NCBI RefSeq assembly: GCF_040802235.1
Contig: NC_133164.1
Location: forward strand, 92,496,302 to 92,560,301
Length of the DNA stretch: 64,000 nucleotides
Source: Manis javanica
Lineage: Eukaryota > Chordata > Mammalia > Pholidota > Manidae
Direction of reading: 5' to 3'
Shown here in pieces: positions 11,501-25,022 of this stretch. Each line of letters starts with the position of its first letter. Within the stretch, counting starts at the first letter, position 1. The translations under genes and the position numbers were made by a program. The notes beneath the pieces are model-generated. The model was given only the letters and a program-made list of their open reading frames with translations. It had not been told where the DNA came from and did no database searches.

Positions 11501-14500
11501 GGATCTGCCAAGATTTTTCAGCTGCAAGACCAGTGTCACCCCAGGAAACACTATCCCTGGGCTGCATTCCCACTGCCTGGCTGCTTCCTGAGCTGTGGGC
11601 AGGCACAGAGGAAGGGCAGAAGGCGTGGGAAGATTCCACCCTTCAGAACCCCATAGTTTATTGCTTGGGTGAGCCTGTGGGGACAATCTGGATGTCTGCC
11701 TTGGTGACAGGGAACATGGACACAGGTTTTAATATTCCATGAGTAATGTCTCAGTTCATGTGGGCTGCAGCTGGGACAACTAAAGGACACTGCAGACCCA
11801 AAGCAGGTGATGTGAACCCTTGCAGGTCTCGTGTGTGTGTCAGTGACTTCCCAGGACGAAACTGCAACCCAACCATCAGTCCCTGCCCTCCACCTTTTCT
11901 CTCCCAGCCAGGCTGGCTGTGGGGTCAGATTTACACAGTGAGACACTCCTCTGTCCACCAGTCTGAGGATAAGACTTCACTGCAATGGGACAAAGAGAGG
12001 ACGGAACGGAACAAAATGAAACAAAACAAAACAACGGAGGCCGTCGGTAACCCAGCCTCCCTGCTTGGTCTCATTCACTACCTCTCCATACCTGGGAGCC
12101 TGGGGCCAAGCCCTCCTGGCCAAAAAGCCTGAATCCTGGACTGATTATTCCTCTTTTGGGGGTTCCTTCATTTCCCCACACAGGACATTTGCACTGGATA
12201 GTTTTATATTTATGGGTTTGCTGCTCTCTATCACATCCAGTTATTGCACAGTGGGGAGGGTGGGTCCCCACCTTCTGAGGACAGCACAACCTCAGGGCAC
12301 CTGAGTAGCACAAGAATATGTGCCTCCTTGAGGGAAGCCTGTATCTGGCCCACCCAACCCATGGCTTCCCAGTGGGGGACACGGCACATCTCCCCACTGG
12401 ACTGGAGAACTCTGCACGCTGTCTGCAGAATCCTGCCTCTGCCCCGATCCCGGGTGAGCGTGGACCTCTGCTCCACACATGGGGATGCTTGGCAGGCATC
12501 TCGGAGGCCAAATACAGGTGGACTAATGATGCCCCGCTCCTGCCCCAGTGGGCTCCTCCTCCTGCCTCTGCCAGCTTCAGGGACCTTCTCCTCCAAGCTC
12601 TGTGCCTCTCTTGTGCGCCAGCCTTTAAAGCATTAGATCAGCTGAGACAGGATGGAATGTTCAGAGTTAATGTTTTGCAGAGAAACTTGGAAAATGAAGG
12701 AGAAACAAATCCAGGCCTTGGAGACCTTGGGAGCAGTGGACAGGGTCTTGCACAGAAGGGAACAGGAGTCTGGCTGCCCCTTGGCTTGGCTCTGTGGGCG
12801 GGTGCAGCCTGGGGCCCTGCTCCTGCTTACTCCCCTCCCGTCTCAGCTGACTGCAAAAGTGACCCTGGCAGCTCCACAGCACGCTCTCCTTGTGCAGAGG
12901 TAGTACCCTGGAGTCTGTGCTCCTCTCCTCCCTTCAGAGGCCAGCTCAGCAGCCCCATCCCAGGCCTCACCCATACATACTCCTGCACTCCTCATTCCAC
13001 TGGAGCTGCAAACTTGCCCAACACAATTGCAACAGAATTGACTCTAAAATAACTCTAATAATTTGCTAATTGAAATAATCAAGAGGAGAGTTAAGTAAGA
13101 TCTTATTTTTCCATAAAAAGATTTTTAAAAATTGGAAAAGAAAATTAAGACTGGAAATAAGCCAGGAAAGGCTTTCCTGCTTTCCTGCTCTGTGTCTCTC
13201 TCACTTCCATGACCAACGGGACTTAGCGTACCACACGGGGGCCTCAGCTGGACCCGGGTGGCCAGTGTGCCCGTCAGGCACTAATTGATTGGTCCTCCAC
13301 CCAGGCCTGCTCACTGGGCACAGGGTGGAGGGTGATTGGGGACACATGTGTATGTGTCTTGCATGGGCATTTGGAGACTCCTTTGCAGAAGGTGAGTGAT
13401 GTAGCAATTTGGAGTTGGACCCATGTCAGGTCTTAATTATGGAAAAGTTTCCGGTACCCCAACATATGGAATTAAGAATAAAATCCCCACACAAAACTGT
13501 AAACTAATTATTCATTTTTGGAACAGGACAAAATTCACATGAGTACTGAAACTACAATACTTTCTGGATTTTTTGGTTCTCTTCTCTTGTTTTGTATGGC
13601 TGGTGCCCCAGACTCAGGCCCAGTGAGGGGCCTGGCCCAGGGTCCAGCACTGCCAACACTTGAGCAAGGGGCTCCCATGCAGAGGAGCAGCCTGCCCTGG
13701 CCCGCGGGGGATGGAGTGGAGGGAGGGAGAGGCTTAGTCTGCAGCTCCTGAACTGTGAGGCAGGAGTCGCTTTTTGGCTTCAGGGACCCAGAGCTTGAGT
13801 GCAGGAAGTTCTTCCTCTCACCATCAGAGGGCAGGCAACCACTGGTGGAGAGGGGAGCCCTTCCACACACACAGTTGGGGCCCCTCCCCAAGTCTGGAGG
13901 AAGGGCCCGGCTTCCGGGTTCTTGGCTGTTCTCTCAGAGCTCCATTAGACCCAGGCCTTAGGGGCAAGGAGGGGATGTGACACCATGGAGGGAGGACGAC
14001 CTTGGGCACCAGGACCAGCTCTCTCTATACACCCTGTGTGACCATGCCTAGTCTGGCAAGGCTGGGAGTAAGTCTGGAGATCTGGGAACTGTTCCTCATG
14101 GCCTGGGGGGTTTGCTGGCTTAGCTAGGAAAGCAGGCCATTAGCACTGGGGAGGGAGTGCACAGTCTGGCCAAGCCCTTTGGTCTGGAGGGCTGGGGGCA
14201 AGCACCTGGGTGTGACTCTGAGCATTCCGGCAGCCAGAGAGGGATAGGCAGGTGGAGGGACAATCAGATGTGGCCTATCTGTGGAGACCCAAGTGCTGCG
14301 TATGTAAAGGGGCGCACCTGGCCCTATGAAGCCCCACCTCCCATTCCAGCCACAGGCACCATTTCCTTGCCCCCCTTTACAATCAAAGGCATTTCCCCTG
14401 CACCTGAGCAATGTGTCTTCTTTCATCCATCATCACCCCAACATGGGACCTGGCCTCTAAGGCAGGCTCCCTTCTAGCTGCCTCCACAGGCTCTGGGAAT

Positions 14501-15715
14501 AAAGAAAAGGAAAGATCCAAAAACTTATTGGGCTTCTCTGGCAACCCATATTCCCTTTACTCCTCTCTGGGGAGCTCACAGCCACTGGGCTCCTTTCCTT
14601 TCCTCCCTCAGACCACCCTTCCAGGTCTTGTCCAGGGATGCTAAAAGGGGTCAGGAGCATCCTAAACTGGGGCTCTTGTGGGCAAGGGAATGAGGGGTCA
14701 GGAGCATGCCCAAAGGGAATTCCAAGGCTAAGGATGCATGGCCTTCTTTTTCCTTCCCATTCACTGTGACTGGAGGTAAGCCTCAGTAAGGTTTTCTGAA
14801 GTCCAGGACATTCCTGACCCCACCAGCAACGGGGAGTGGGCAGGGTCTGTGCCATTGGCTCTGCTCATTCCAAAAACCCAATCATGGTGACTGATTTGAT
14901 TGGATGCCTCTTTTTCTGGAATCCCTGAGTTGCAGAGGGCACACCGGCATCTCCCAGGGCCAGTTCCCTCCACTTCACTGGGATTGTTGCCTTAGGCTCA
15001 TGCCAGCCCCTCAGAGATACACCTTCCCACAGAGCAGGTGCAAGGATGCTCTCTGGGCCTCATCTGGTGAGACCAAGCCAAGCCAAGTATTGATTTGAGA
15101 GGAAGATATGGATATGTTGGGTGGATAATGGTTGGGGGATCCTATTTCACTCATTTCCTGTTCAGAGAACACCTCTCCTCCACCTCTTCCCTCTGGAAAG
15201 CTGAGGCTGGGTGGGGGCGAGTGTTCTCACCAGGCGCCTAGGGATGCCTCCATTCCCCTGGGCTTTTTCCAGGAGTTCATGACCACGAAGCCTCTGGGAG
15301 CAAGAGTGCCCTCTCCCACCATGGCAAGCACTCGCCAAATCTCTGTCTCTCCATATATTCTTAGAACCAGTCAATACGATTAATTTTACATGGGTATAAT
15401 TTCCTGCTATTGCCGTGGAGCCCTCCCAGCCTCACCCATCAGCAGTGATATGATACAGTTTCTGGTTATATTGGTCAACCAAGATATTGATATTATTAAT
15501 AATGGATATCTATATGCTGACCTTTGTCCACACAACTGAATCACTCTGGGCTGGCTGTCACATTTCTTTAAGAGCTATTGATAAGCCCATTACTGGAAGG
15601 GCCTGTATAATCTTAGGTGTGTGCATTGTACTCACCTTCAAGCATGTCCTGTGAAAAATCTATCCTTGTTGGGTGAGTGGTGTGGGTACAGTGGCATATG
15701 CAAGAAAAGGTCTGC
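8596..15715. other. Intronic unique sequence, no gene seen
   Basis: About 7 kb with no exon or RNA gene recognised. A MIR3-like tail (GAGAAAGCACTTTACAGATT, GCTGTATAAATGG) lies near 9705-9750. AT-rich, TAAT-containing patches at 10275-10420 and 13030-13145 look less like decayed repeat than their surroundings and might be conserved non-coding elements. A 244-codon open frame at 12318-13052 shows no known domain. Confidence 0.45.
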
Positions 15716-15719
15716 TTGC

Positions 15720-15823
15720 ATGTGCTTGTGTGGTGAGTGTATGTGTGTGTGTGTGTGTGTGTGTATGTGTGTGTGGATATATGTATGTGAGTGTATATCT
15801 GAGTGTGTGTGTGTGAGTCTGTC
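15720..15823 (+). repeat. (TG)n microsatellite, interrupted
   Basis: TG dinucleotide runs with TATG, GGATATATG and CTGAG interruptions. Confidence 0.95.
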
Positions 15824-18808
15824 TTGAACACTGGCACGTTTAGAGCTGATCAAATAGTCAATTAGAGCATTATAGGGAGGTAGCAGAATCAGAGGATTGC
15901 TACAAATACACTGTGATGTAGTGTTTGATCTTTGGATGCCTTTTGTCTCCTAGGACTTGCACAGGAGGCTTGGCTTTATAAGGATATTATTAGGTTGATG
16001 CCTCATTCTCTCAATGTACCTGCCAGGCCAGAGGCAGCACTCACTGGGAGCAGTCTGGTCACAACCAACCGTGGGGAAGTGTGCTGAAGGCCATGCTGCA
16101 AGCTTGACTTTGGGGGCATGCTGCTCCCAGCCTCAGTATCTTTATCTGTGCTATGGCAACAATGAATTGGGCTCTGTTTTCTTAAGGCTAGAGGCGGAAG
16201 GTTGACTCAGTTCAGCCTCATTCTTTCACATTGAAACTCCATATTTTAAGAATGCTTGACACTCCTTGTTGTGTATCACACACTGGGGGTGTGGTCTTTT
16301 GGCTATTAGAAGGGTTCTGTGGCAGGATGCACACGTTGTGTGCTCACTTGTGTGTTTGCACAGGCACACAGACCTTAGTGCTATATCTCTCTGTCATTCC
16401 TACCTGTGTGTCATGGATAGTGGCTCTATCAAGTTGGTCTATAGTGATCCATTCCTGTTTGGACCCAGACACGTTTACTTGTCAGAGCCCCGTGACTCGC
16501 CCGGGTAAAGGGAAGCTGGCTAGCTAGAGAGATCTTCTGGATCCTCAGACATAGTGTATGAATAAACCAGACATGGATTAATTAGGTGTGACTGCATCAT
16601 TAAATTAGAATAATGAACAAACAGCCATGTATGGCATTCAAATTTGCCTAGAATGACTGCAAGGGCTGCTTTCAAGTAAGTCACCTGCCAGTGGGTAGGT
16701 TTGGGGGACTGTGGAGAGTGAGGTTCTTGGTCCATACTGATAAGTGGATTATTTAGGCACCACCTACCCTAGGTGAGGACCACCCTCCAGTGGGCACCTG
16801 GACCTCACAACTGAATCCAAACAATGCCTTGGTTTGATACAGCATCACCTATGCAAGCTTCAGCTGTGAGCATTTCTCAGCGTGAAATATGACAGTAGCA
16901 CAGGTGCTCAAGAGACAGGAGGGAGAAGTTAAGAGGTGTGAGCAGTGGATGTGAAATGTATTGATCCCATAATATTTATGTGGATGTGCACATTGTCGCT
17001 AGTGCACTTAACCACACATACAAACACACTGCACACACACATACTCACTGCATTTCCATGAATTATTTTTTCTTCTATTGACACTTCCCGTTTCAGCCAG
17101 ATAGATTTGAAGGTGAACTAAGTTTCACACGTAATTTTAGAAACAGCTTTGGAGTGGCAGTCCCCTGCCCTTGGTGGACAACACCCCTCACAATCCCTGT
17201 CTTAGGACAGAAAGGCTGTGCAACAAGAACCATTTGTTTTGAACAAAAAGGAGAAAGCCACCAGCTGAGAAGAAGAAAATGGGAAGGAAATACACTTACC
17301 CCTCCAGTGAGCTGTGTGATAGCCTAATGCATGAGGGGGTGTTGTTAGTAAGATCTGTTAAGTATCTAGAAACCTTTGATCCAGAGCCACTCTTAACAAA
17401 GGGTGATAATTAATTAAAGCAGAGTGTATTGCAATAAAGTAACATCGCGGTCAGTTTATGTGCTGTCCAGAGCTGGCCTTCAGAAGTCTCTGTCAATTAA
17501 ACTCTTGTTGGAGGCTAGCTCATTATCAATTTTTTTTCTGAGCTTTGATCAATATTTTGGCTGTTTCGTCTTCACAGACCAGAACTACGTCTGTCTCCAT
17601 GAGGACACCCATTTATTTACATCTTGAAGATGCCCCTGTAGGATTTGTTCCTGAGCTGAGCTGCTGGGAATCACTCCGTTTGAGTGTGTCAGCTCATCCT
17701 GGCAGGGAGATACAAGGGAGGATAAGAGAAACCAAATGTGGAGCAAGAAGAAGGGGAGAAGCTCTGCGAAGCATGGTCTGGAAAACATCCCTTCCTGCTC
17801 CCAAAGGGACCTGGAAAGGCGGGCAGTTCCCTGGGGGTTGCCTGCCTGGCTTCCTGGTTGTTTCCTGTGGGCAGGGCTTTGGCTCAGGCTTTATACCATC
17901 CAGAGGCCACTGGCAACTGAATGAGTGGAGACGGAGAAGCCCTTAGGGAAAGCACATCAACGCTGGAAATTACTCTGCCACCATTTCTACCCCTATCATT
18001 GCCTTTTAATCCTAGCATCTTTAACTACACCCATACATTGCCAAGTGGATCCTGGGTCTCTCTCTTCAGGTCCCACTTTGGGGTTTAGAGAGCATCTTAA
18101 ATGACAGGAAGAAGAAGGAAAAGAGGGAGATGAAGGATGAGGTAAAGGGGTTGCAAACTAACCTGGGGGGCTTTTATCCCGCCCCAAGGCTATTTGAGTT
18201 GGATTAGATGCTTTCTGTAATTCTTTCAGTCTGTGTATTTAAAGGCCTGCTTAAAAGGCAAAGGAATAGGGGGTGCATGTACTTCTGTGGATAACCAAAA
18301 AGGAGGGCAGCTGGGTCCCTGCCACACCCTGCTTACATTTAGGGAAAATGCAGCACTCAGCTTGGAGGGCCTATCAGTCCAGCAGGTAGGGTAGGAAATG
18401 CAGTGGGTAGAGGAAATTATCTCTGCAGAGGGCTTGGCTCTGTGTCTGGCCACTCAGATCCTGGATGTAAGGTCATTTCTAAAATGAGTCAATAGGTAAG
18501 CAGAAGCAGGTAATCATTTAAAGGGTGATGGGTGGGGGAAGATGAAAACCTCTCCAAAACAGTCTTTTGGGTGGGGATATTGGATAGATAGACAAGAATA
18601 CACCTTCACACTGGAACTTAGATCACTGGCAAATCTAACAACGGTTCTGAGGTGGAACATGTACTAGTCACAGAGACAGTGTCGTTCTTCCCAGATTCTC
18701 CTTTTCTCCATCAACCATCCCCCTGATCATGCATATTGCCTTGCAAGAAGAAACTACCCCTAACATTTAACATCATCTCTGTGCCACTCCATTTATCATT
18801 TCTTCCCT

Positions 18809-18810
<2 letters not shown>
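15824..18810. other. Intronic unique sequence with homeodomain-motif clusters
   Basis: No exon or familiar repeat seen. Two AT-rich patches (16550-16690 and 17395-17560) contain repeated TAATTA/ATTAAT cores and an ATTGCAAT palindrome, the composition often seen in conserved enhancers near neural genes. This is composition only. Confidence 0.4.

Positions 18811-18857
<47 letters not shown>
18811..18857 (+). repeat. (AC)n microsatellite
   Basis: About 23 uninterrupted AC units. Confidence 0.97.
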
Positions 18858-18859
<2 letters not shown>

Positions 18860-21800
18860 TTCACATGCATATGTTACACCAACACCCACACAAGCTGCTG
18901 CATTTTCCCTTCTCCAACTCTCCAGTACCCACAGGCACACAGATTTTTCACACCCTGTAGCTTTTCTCTGCATGTCACATGGGATTTCCCTTCCAAGTTT
19001 AGAAGCTGGTGCAGTTTCAGCCACTGTTAACCAGTACTCCCAGCTTCCGGCTGGCATTTTTGGCCATACCACTTTCAGTTTTTCTTTTTTTCTGCCTACA
19101 ATGTTGGACCTCGTTCTCTGCTGCATCCCCCTCTCCTCCACAGCCTGCCCACTCCTAGTCCTCTTCAGGGAGATGTCTCTTGGGTCAGTTTGGAAACAGA
19201 CAAGCTTCTGATGACATGGAAGGTGTGAGTTGTGCAGTGTTTTCCCCAAATTCATCCAGAGCAAGTGATACTAGGTCTTTTCTGGAACAAGGAGGTGGTG
19301 CCTTGGATATTTTCTCAGGCATTACTCAGAAGTCCCTCTCCCATCTTAGTATATAAGTTATAATAATGAGGATGGTGATGCTAATGGTAGTGACAGCAAT
19401 GGCCATTCCAAGTTCCTGGAGTGTTGTGAGATCATTGGGTGTCAGGAATGCTCCAGAAACCAGCCCTTTGAAAGCACTCTGATAACTTTACAATATGTCT
19501 GCTGGGGGTGGGGGGCATGATCTATGGCATACCTTTTTTTTTGTAATTGTTCTCCCTTGGGTTGTTTTCAAGCTATGACTTCAGTTCATTAAAAGCTTTT
19601 CTTTTTCATTTATTTTGTTTTGTGTTTGAGGAGCCACAAACATCCAGCCAACTGGAGCAGGTGGAGAGAGTGAAAGTATGCCAAGGGGGTTCTTTCAATC
19701 CAATCTAGAATTCCCATTAAAACTGAGGGGAAAAGAGTGTTAACATCTCCCTATTGAATTGCAGTGAAATCTAGGCCAGCTCTGGTTCCCATATGTGTGG
19801 GATGTGCTTAGTCATGTTTGCACATGGATGCGTATACGTACACATGTGCACATTAATTTATCAGTGTGTGTGTGTGGATTCTGAAGAAATATCCTTAAAA
19901 GATAAATGAATAATCATGCACAAGCAGCAAATAATCACCTGTCCCTTACTAAATTAATCATATCTCAATAATTTTTTATTTGCTTCTAAAAAGAATACTT
20001 ATCAATATATGGAATTTAAAGTTTTTTTTTTTTTTTTTACAGGGCTGTTGCTTTGGTTTGCTTTAGTTTTGAAATGATTACTATGGCTCATTTTCTTTAG
20101 TGAAACTTATCTTTAAAAAATATTTTTCCCCATGTTTCCCTTTCTTCATTTTCCAGCATCTTACTACGCTGATGGACAGTAACTGTAATGGGGTGTGTGG
20201 GGGGGACTTGGTGAAGTGGGGAGCCTAGTAAACATAATGTTTTTCATGTAATTGTAGATTAATGGTACCAAAATAAAAATATATATATATATTTTTCTTC
20301 TTTTCTAATTAGCGATCTTATTTTCCTTATTTTTTTTTTCACAAGACAAATCTTTCTTTTTAAAAGCTATAGGTGTGTGCCTAGCCATTCTACCATTCTC
20401 CTTCTTTGGACAGACCTGAAAATTTTATTTTTCAAAGTTATTTTTTAAAAAAGAGTTCATATTAATTGAGCTGATGCCCATGCTGATACTTCAGTTTCTC
20501 TGTCTCTTAGACTCATTTGAAAAAGGAAATCAGATAAAGCTTTGCTGGTTTTAATTCACCTATCTAAGAAAAAAAAACAATGAGCCTTCTCGGCTAAAAT
20601 CAAGCAGTGGAAACTCAATATTTCTGGGAATTGTTACATCTTAAATGAAAATACAAGACATAATTTTATGAAGAAGGTCACAAATCACCAAAAACATAAC
20701 CATAACCCTTGCCCTTTCCTCTTCTCCCAGCCGCACCCCAAAGCAAGGGACTTCAGGCCTTTCAGACTCAGGTACTGTTGAAATGAGAGGTTGTGCATCC
20801 TATGATGTATATATTTTAAAATGATATACCCTCGGAGCTCAGTCCACAAAAGGTTCCATTACTGTCTCCACTCTCTCCCTGGATGTAGTGTGAAAGTATG
20901 AGGAGCTGAAGTCACTGCAGCTATGGCTCCTGGTTGGGAGCCCCCAGGGCTGCTAGTAGAGTAGATTTTCCTCCATGCATTGGGGGAAAATCTCAATGCA
21001 GAGTGGTCACCCAGGCACAGATATGTTCTGACTGGTTAACAAGAGGGACTGTGATGTGGACTTGGCTGTTTGGATTAAAATGCATTGCAGGCTCCAGGAA
21101 CAAGCACACATCAGTTGCAAAAGCTGTTTAAGCCTTTGGGGACAGTCCTATGTTTAGATTACATTAATTCATAAATATTATACTAAATACCACTTAAATT
21201 GGACTTAAATGACTTCAAAGATAATGCATTATAATATGACTATCCAGAGAGCACTAGTCTTTATGTCTCCCAGTAACTCAGTCTTTGCTGTCTCTTATCC
21301 TGCTAGACAAGACCAAAGTTATGAATGGATTGCTGGCTTGTTCATGTGTGATCCACTAACTGTATATGTATATGTGTGTTAGCAGGCATGGGTATGTGTG
21401 TGTATGTATGTATTTTCAGTTGCTGCTTCTGTTGTTCTCCAAGAAATAAAAGGAAGAAAAGAGAAATAAATAAGAAGTGAGAGAAGGGAAGAAAGAGACT
21501 AGCGGGTGACCTGTTCCTTTCTCCAAGGGAGAAAAATTCTATAGGAAGGGGAAAAATTGGTCCTCAGCTCACTTCTGCTACTACCTTGGGAGTATGTCTT
21601 TCTCCTCTTTAATGAATAGTACAATGTCTTTCTCTTGGGAGCCTAGAAAAGCAATCTTTCTGAAAGTGCTTCTAATGGTGGAGAAAAGACTGACTTAGCT
21701 GGGAGAGTTTGTATTAAACTGGGTTTTCTTCTTTGGGTGTTGTCTCTTTGAATTGTAATTCTGTACTTTTCTTCTTCATTTCTCACTCTGTCTATCATCC

Positions 21801-24599
21801 AGATGTCCCCCTGCCCAATTGCTTCTGGTCTCCAAGGAGTAAATTTACCTTTACAGTAATTGCCCCAGTCCACAACTGCTATTTGCTGCCTCCCCAGCCC
21901 AACAGCCTTTCTCTGATACGTCTGGGTTTCCTCCACAAGCCCCCACCCACTCTTTCCTCCACAGAGTCCCAATTTGACTGGAGTAATTGCCTTTTAAGGT
22001 TCACTCTACGCATGGCAGGTATTCCATTAACCCTTAGAACTCCTTCCTTCTGTGGTTTACTGAAATGGCAGGTGGTCAACAAATGGATTCCCACCTGAAA
22101 TCTTATGCATTTAATTCAAGTTTTTACTTATTCCCCTTCCTTTAAAAACTAATAATATATGTAAGCCATCCATACTGGAGGCCAGTATCATGTCATATCT
22201 CTCAATTTTATCCCAGTATTATTCATTAGAAGTTAGAAATTCAAGAAGGGGAGAGAAAGTGTCATGAATATGCCCTGAAACCAGGCTTAACAAAGGCATG
22301 TTTCCACCCATAGCCTCATGTTGTCAATTTAGAGTTGGGGAAAATCTAAAATCCAAATGCAGCTCTCATTCTTCAGCCTTATCATGCTTTTTGACTTAAC
22401 AATAATTAATTACCAATGGCAAGTGAGTAATTTTTTAAGGTGGCCAGAGGCTTATTTTTCAGGATTAGCTAATAAATCAGGCTGTATCATTGGAGGAGGA
22501 GTTCAAACTCTTCTAGGACTGAATAAACCAGACCTCTGAAATGGTCTCATTTATTCAGCTCTCCAAGAGCTTCCAGGCACTGTTACGGACATTGTGGCCC
22601 AACCTTGCCTATAAAAATCTGAGGGATGGAGAGGTAGGAAGTTTCACAGGGAAAAATATATGCTCAGGCTCTGAAGGGTGAGCTGCGACAATGAGGCACC
22701 CAATATGCTGGAGCCAACGGGCTTGCCAGCCACTGACTGAGCCAGTTCAGGAGAAGAATTATTTAGAAAATGAAGTTTTGCGTGTCCTAAGAATCCTGAC
22801 AAGATACGTGTATGTGTATAGATGATATGATACAAAGGAAATAACTATACATAACCTTCTTTAGCTTCCTGAAGCAAATTGTGATAATTCTACTTCGCTA
22901 AAATACACGGGAGTCCAAATAACATCAGAAACAGAGTGATGATACCAGCAAGGCATCATGAGAAGGAATCAAGGAATATTATTAAAGTTTATCTTCATTT
23001 GAAATAAAGAAGCAAATAAAATGCTCCAACCCTTATCTCATAGGAGGCTTAGCTCTTCACAACTGTCTTTGCCTCTAGCGGGATCTGATTTTTGTTTAAC
23101 TTTAAAATTTAAAATCGCCACAAGAAGTAACCATTAACATGAACAAAGAATTTTCCTGCCTAGGCTTTTTAATTTTCATTATTACTATTTTTAAATTTGG
23201 GAGCATATTAGAATGAAAAAGGTTTGATACAAACCTTGATTAGCTTCTAGGGAGCTTGACTGGTAAGGGAAAAGCTACAGAGATATGACTTGTGGGGGAT
23301 GAAACAAATATTATTTTGAAGACTGCCTCCCGTTTTACCCTTCCAGTCTCTCTTCTAAAGAGACAGACATTTTCTCTATACTGGATAAAGGTTGGTTTCT
23401 TTCTCTGTTACAACCCCCACCCTTACCCCACCCCAACAAACCCAGTATATTTCCATTCTGCTGTGTTTTTGTGCTACTCAACATGCCATTAACTTTAAGA
23501 TTTACTCCTCAGCAGGCAAGCTGAAAGATGCTAAAGCCAATAAAAACTGCTCTCTGGGACTCCAACTATGAAGAGTTTGGAGCTCTGCTTAGTATTCGGA
23601 TGAAGGGAGGGCTGGAGAAGGGAGGGAGGTTGTGATAGTGAAAACCACTGCTGCTTAGAGAGCCAGACAGCTCTGCGCTCTGCACCTAATGTGCTGGAGG
23701 ATCAGCTCTGTTCATAGCCCATTTGTGGCCAAGGATGAGGCTGCTCTGTGTGTGTGTTTTCATCTTTAAAACCACCAGCTCTAATACAACATCTTCAGTG
23801 GCCCTCCACACTACTGTTTATTAAAAAAGGAACGTCCATACACATACCTTACAACTTCCTCATCCTGGTGCTCCTTCTAGCCTGACAATCAATCTCTCTC
23901 AGAAAGCATTTAACTTGCCCACACAGCTTCAGCCCCGATTAATCCCCACTGCACATCCTATACATTACTGTTAGGAAGCAGAGCACTGGGCTAATTTCAT
24001 CACCCACCAGCCACCCACACATTCTACAACTGAACACGTTTGTGGCTCTGCCTTAAAGATAATAAAACAAGGAGAAAACAGGCAGGCTGCAGACAATTCC
24101 CACGACCACTTTCCTAAAAAGTTGTTGATTTTAATTCTTTGATTTTTCTCTCTCTTCCTCCCCAAAGCACTCACTAGAAATGATTGTTTCAAGGGAGAGC
24201 AATACTATAACCCCTCTACATGGTGAGTTTGGGATAATTTAGGCTACACCCTTCAAAAATGCATATCTTGCACACACATATTTTTTTTCCCTAATGCCCC
24301 GTTTTCCTGAGAAGGGGATCATCCAGGCTTCCTCGACCCTCCACTCCACCCAGGGGATGGCTCATTCCTTGCTAATTCTTTCCTTAGATTTTGTCCCTCT
24401 TTCCTTCAAACATCCAACACTCACTCCCCACCCCCCTCACACCACAACCGGATATTGGGGGCACACATTGACAGGGAGTTTTCTGTTAAATTGATAGAGA
24501 AATAAAAATATGTCTTCGAATTTGTCACCTCTCTCCTTTTTAGACGGCTGCGCTCCTGCTACTCTGGCCAGGAGCGAAGGAGATCATCTCCTCTTAGTG
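18858..24599. other. AT-rich intronic sequence, no gene seen
   Basis: AT-rich, especially 19850-20700, with a T-run at 20022-20038 and an (AT)n patch at about 20278-20292. No interspersed repeat could be named in this 5.7 kb, which is low for mammalian intron. That may reflect constraint next to the promoter. Confidence 0.4.
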
Positions 24600-24601
24600 T
24601 T

Positions 24602-24628
24602 TTCAGCACCACGGCGATGGACAGCACC
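24602..24628 (+). promoter_or_regulatory. Split RE1/NRSE-like REST site in CELF4 intron 1
   Basis: The left half-site TTCAGCACC (24602-24610) and the right half-site GGACAGCACC (24619-24628) are both near-perfect for the REST element, but are separated by 8 bases instead of 2. Removing the 6-base CGATGG would leave a canonical 21-mer with a single mismatch. Expanded-spacing REST sites of this kind are known to be bound. The position, about 0.4 kb inside intron 1 of a neuron-restricted gene, fits a repressor site for non-neuronal cells. Binding is inferred. Confidence 0.65.
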
Positions 24629-25010
24629 CTCGGTCCTTGGCCCGCCAAGCTCCCGCCAGTCTGCTTAGCGTCCCGGGCTCGGCCGGTGCAGCTGTCCCCA
24701 TCCCAATGTTTCAAGTCGCTGTGCCCCCAAATCCAAGACCCGTTCCACCTCGATCCTCTTTTTCTTTCTCTTCATCTTCTTCTCCCGCTGCTCTCCCCAC
24801 AGCGCAGCTTCTATCAGCTGCTCGCTCAAAACCTAGCCTTGCCCCCGCGAGCAGCTCCCCACGCACCCCAGTCCTGGTCTCCGCTGCCTGAGCGCCTCCC
24901 TCCTCGGCGTCCGCCCGAGGCTCCCTCTCGCGCTGTCTACCCCTTGTCAGTTGTCGGCCGGCCGGCCCGCCCGCCAGCTCCTTCTCCCCGGCAAAGTTGG
25001 GAGGGAAAGG

Positions 25011-25022
25011 TGCACTCACCTT
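25011..25022 (-). other. CELF4: CELF4 exon 1 splice donor
   Basis: On the minus strand the exon ends CACAAAG and the intron begins GTGAGTGCA, a near-perfect U1-complementary donor. The intron starts at 25019. The reading frame runs on past the junction for only about 28 codons of unrelated sequence, which supports splicing here. Confidence 0.93.

Larger units (their letters stand above)
1..25019 (-). other. CELF4: CELF4 intron 1, 5' portion
   Basis: Everything below the donor at 25019 lies downstream of exon 1 on the minus strand, so it belongs to the first intron, which is very long in mammals. No acceptor followed by a CELF4-like exon 2 was found here; exon 2 should open with codons for the CAFLTY motif (RNP1). 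The intron holds repeats, microsatellites and unannotated unique sequence, listed separately. Confidence 0.85.

Noticed and set aside
12318..13052. 244-codon plus-strand open frame
   Set aside because: Pro/Ser/Leu-rich, no recognisable domain, overlapped by equally long frames on both strands, and in intron sequence.
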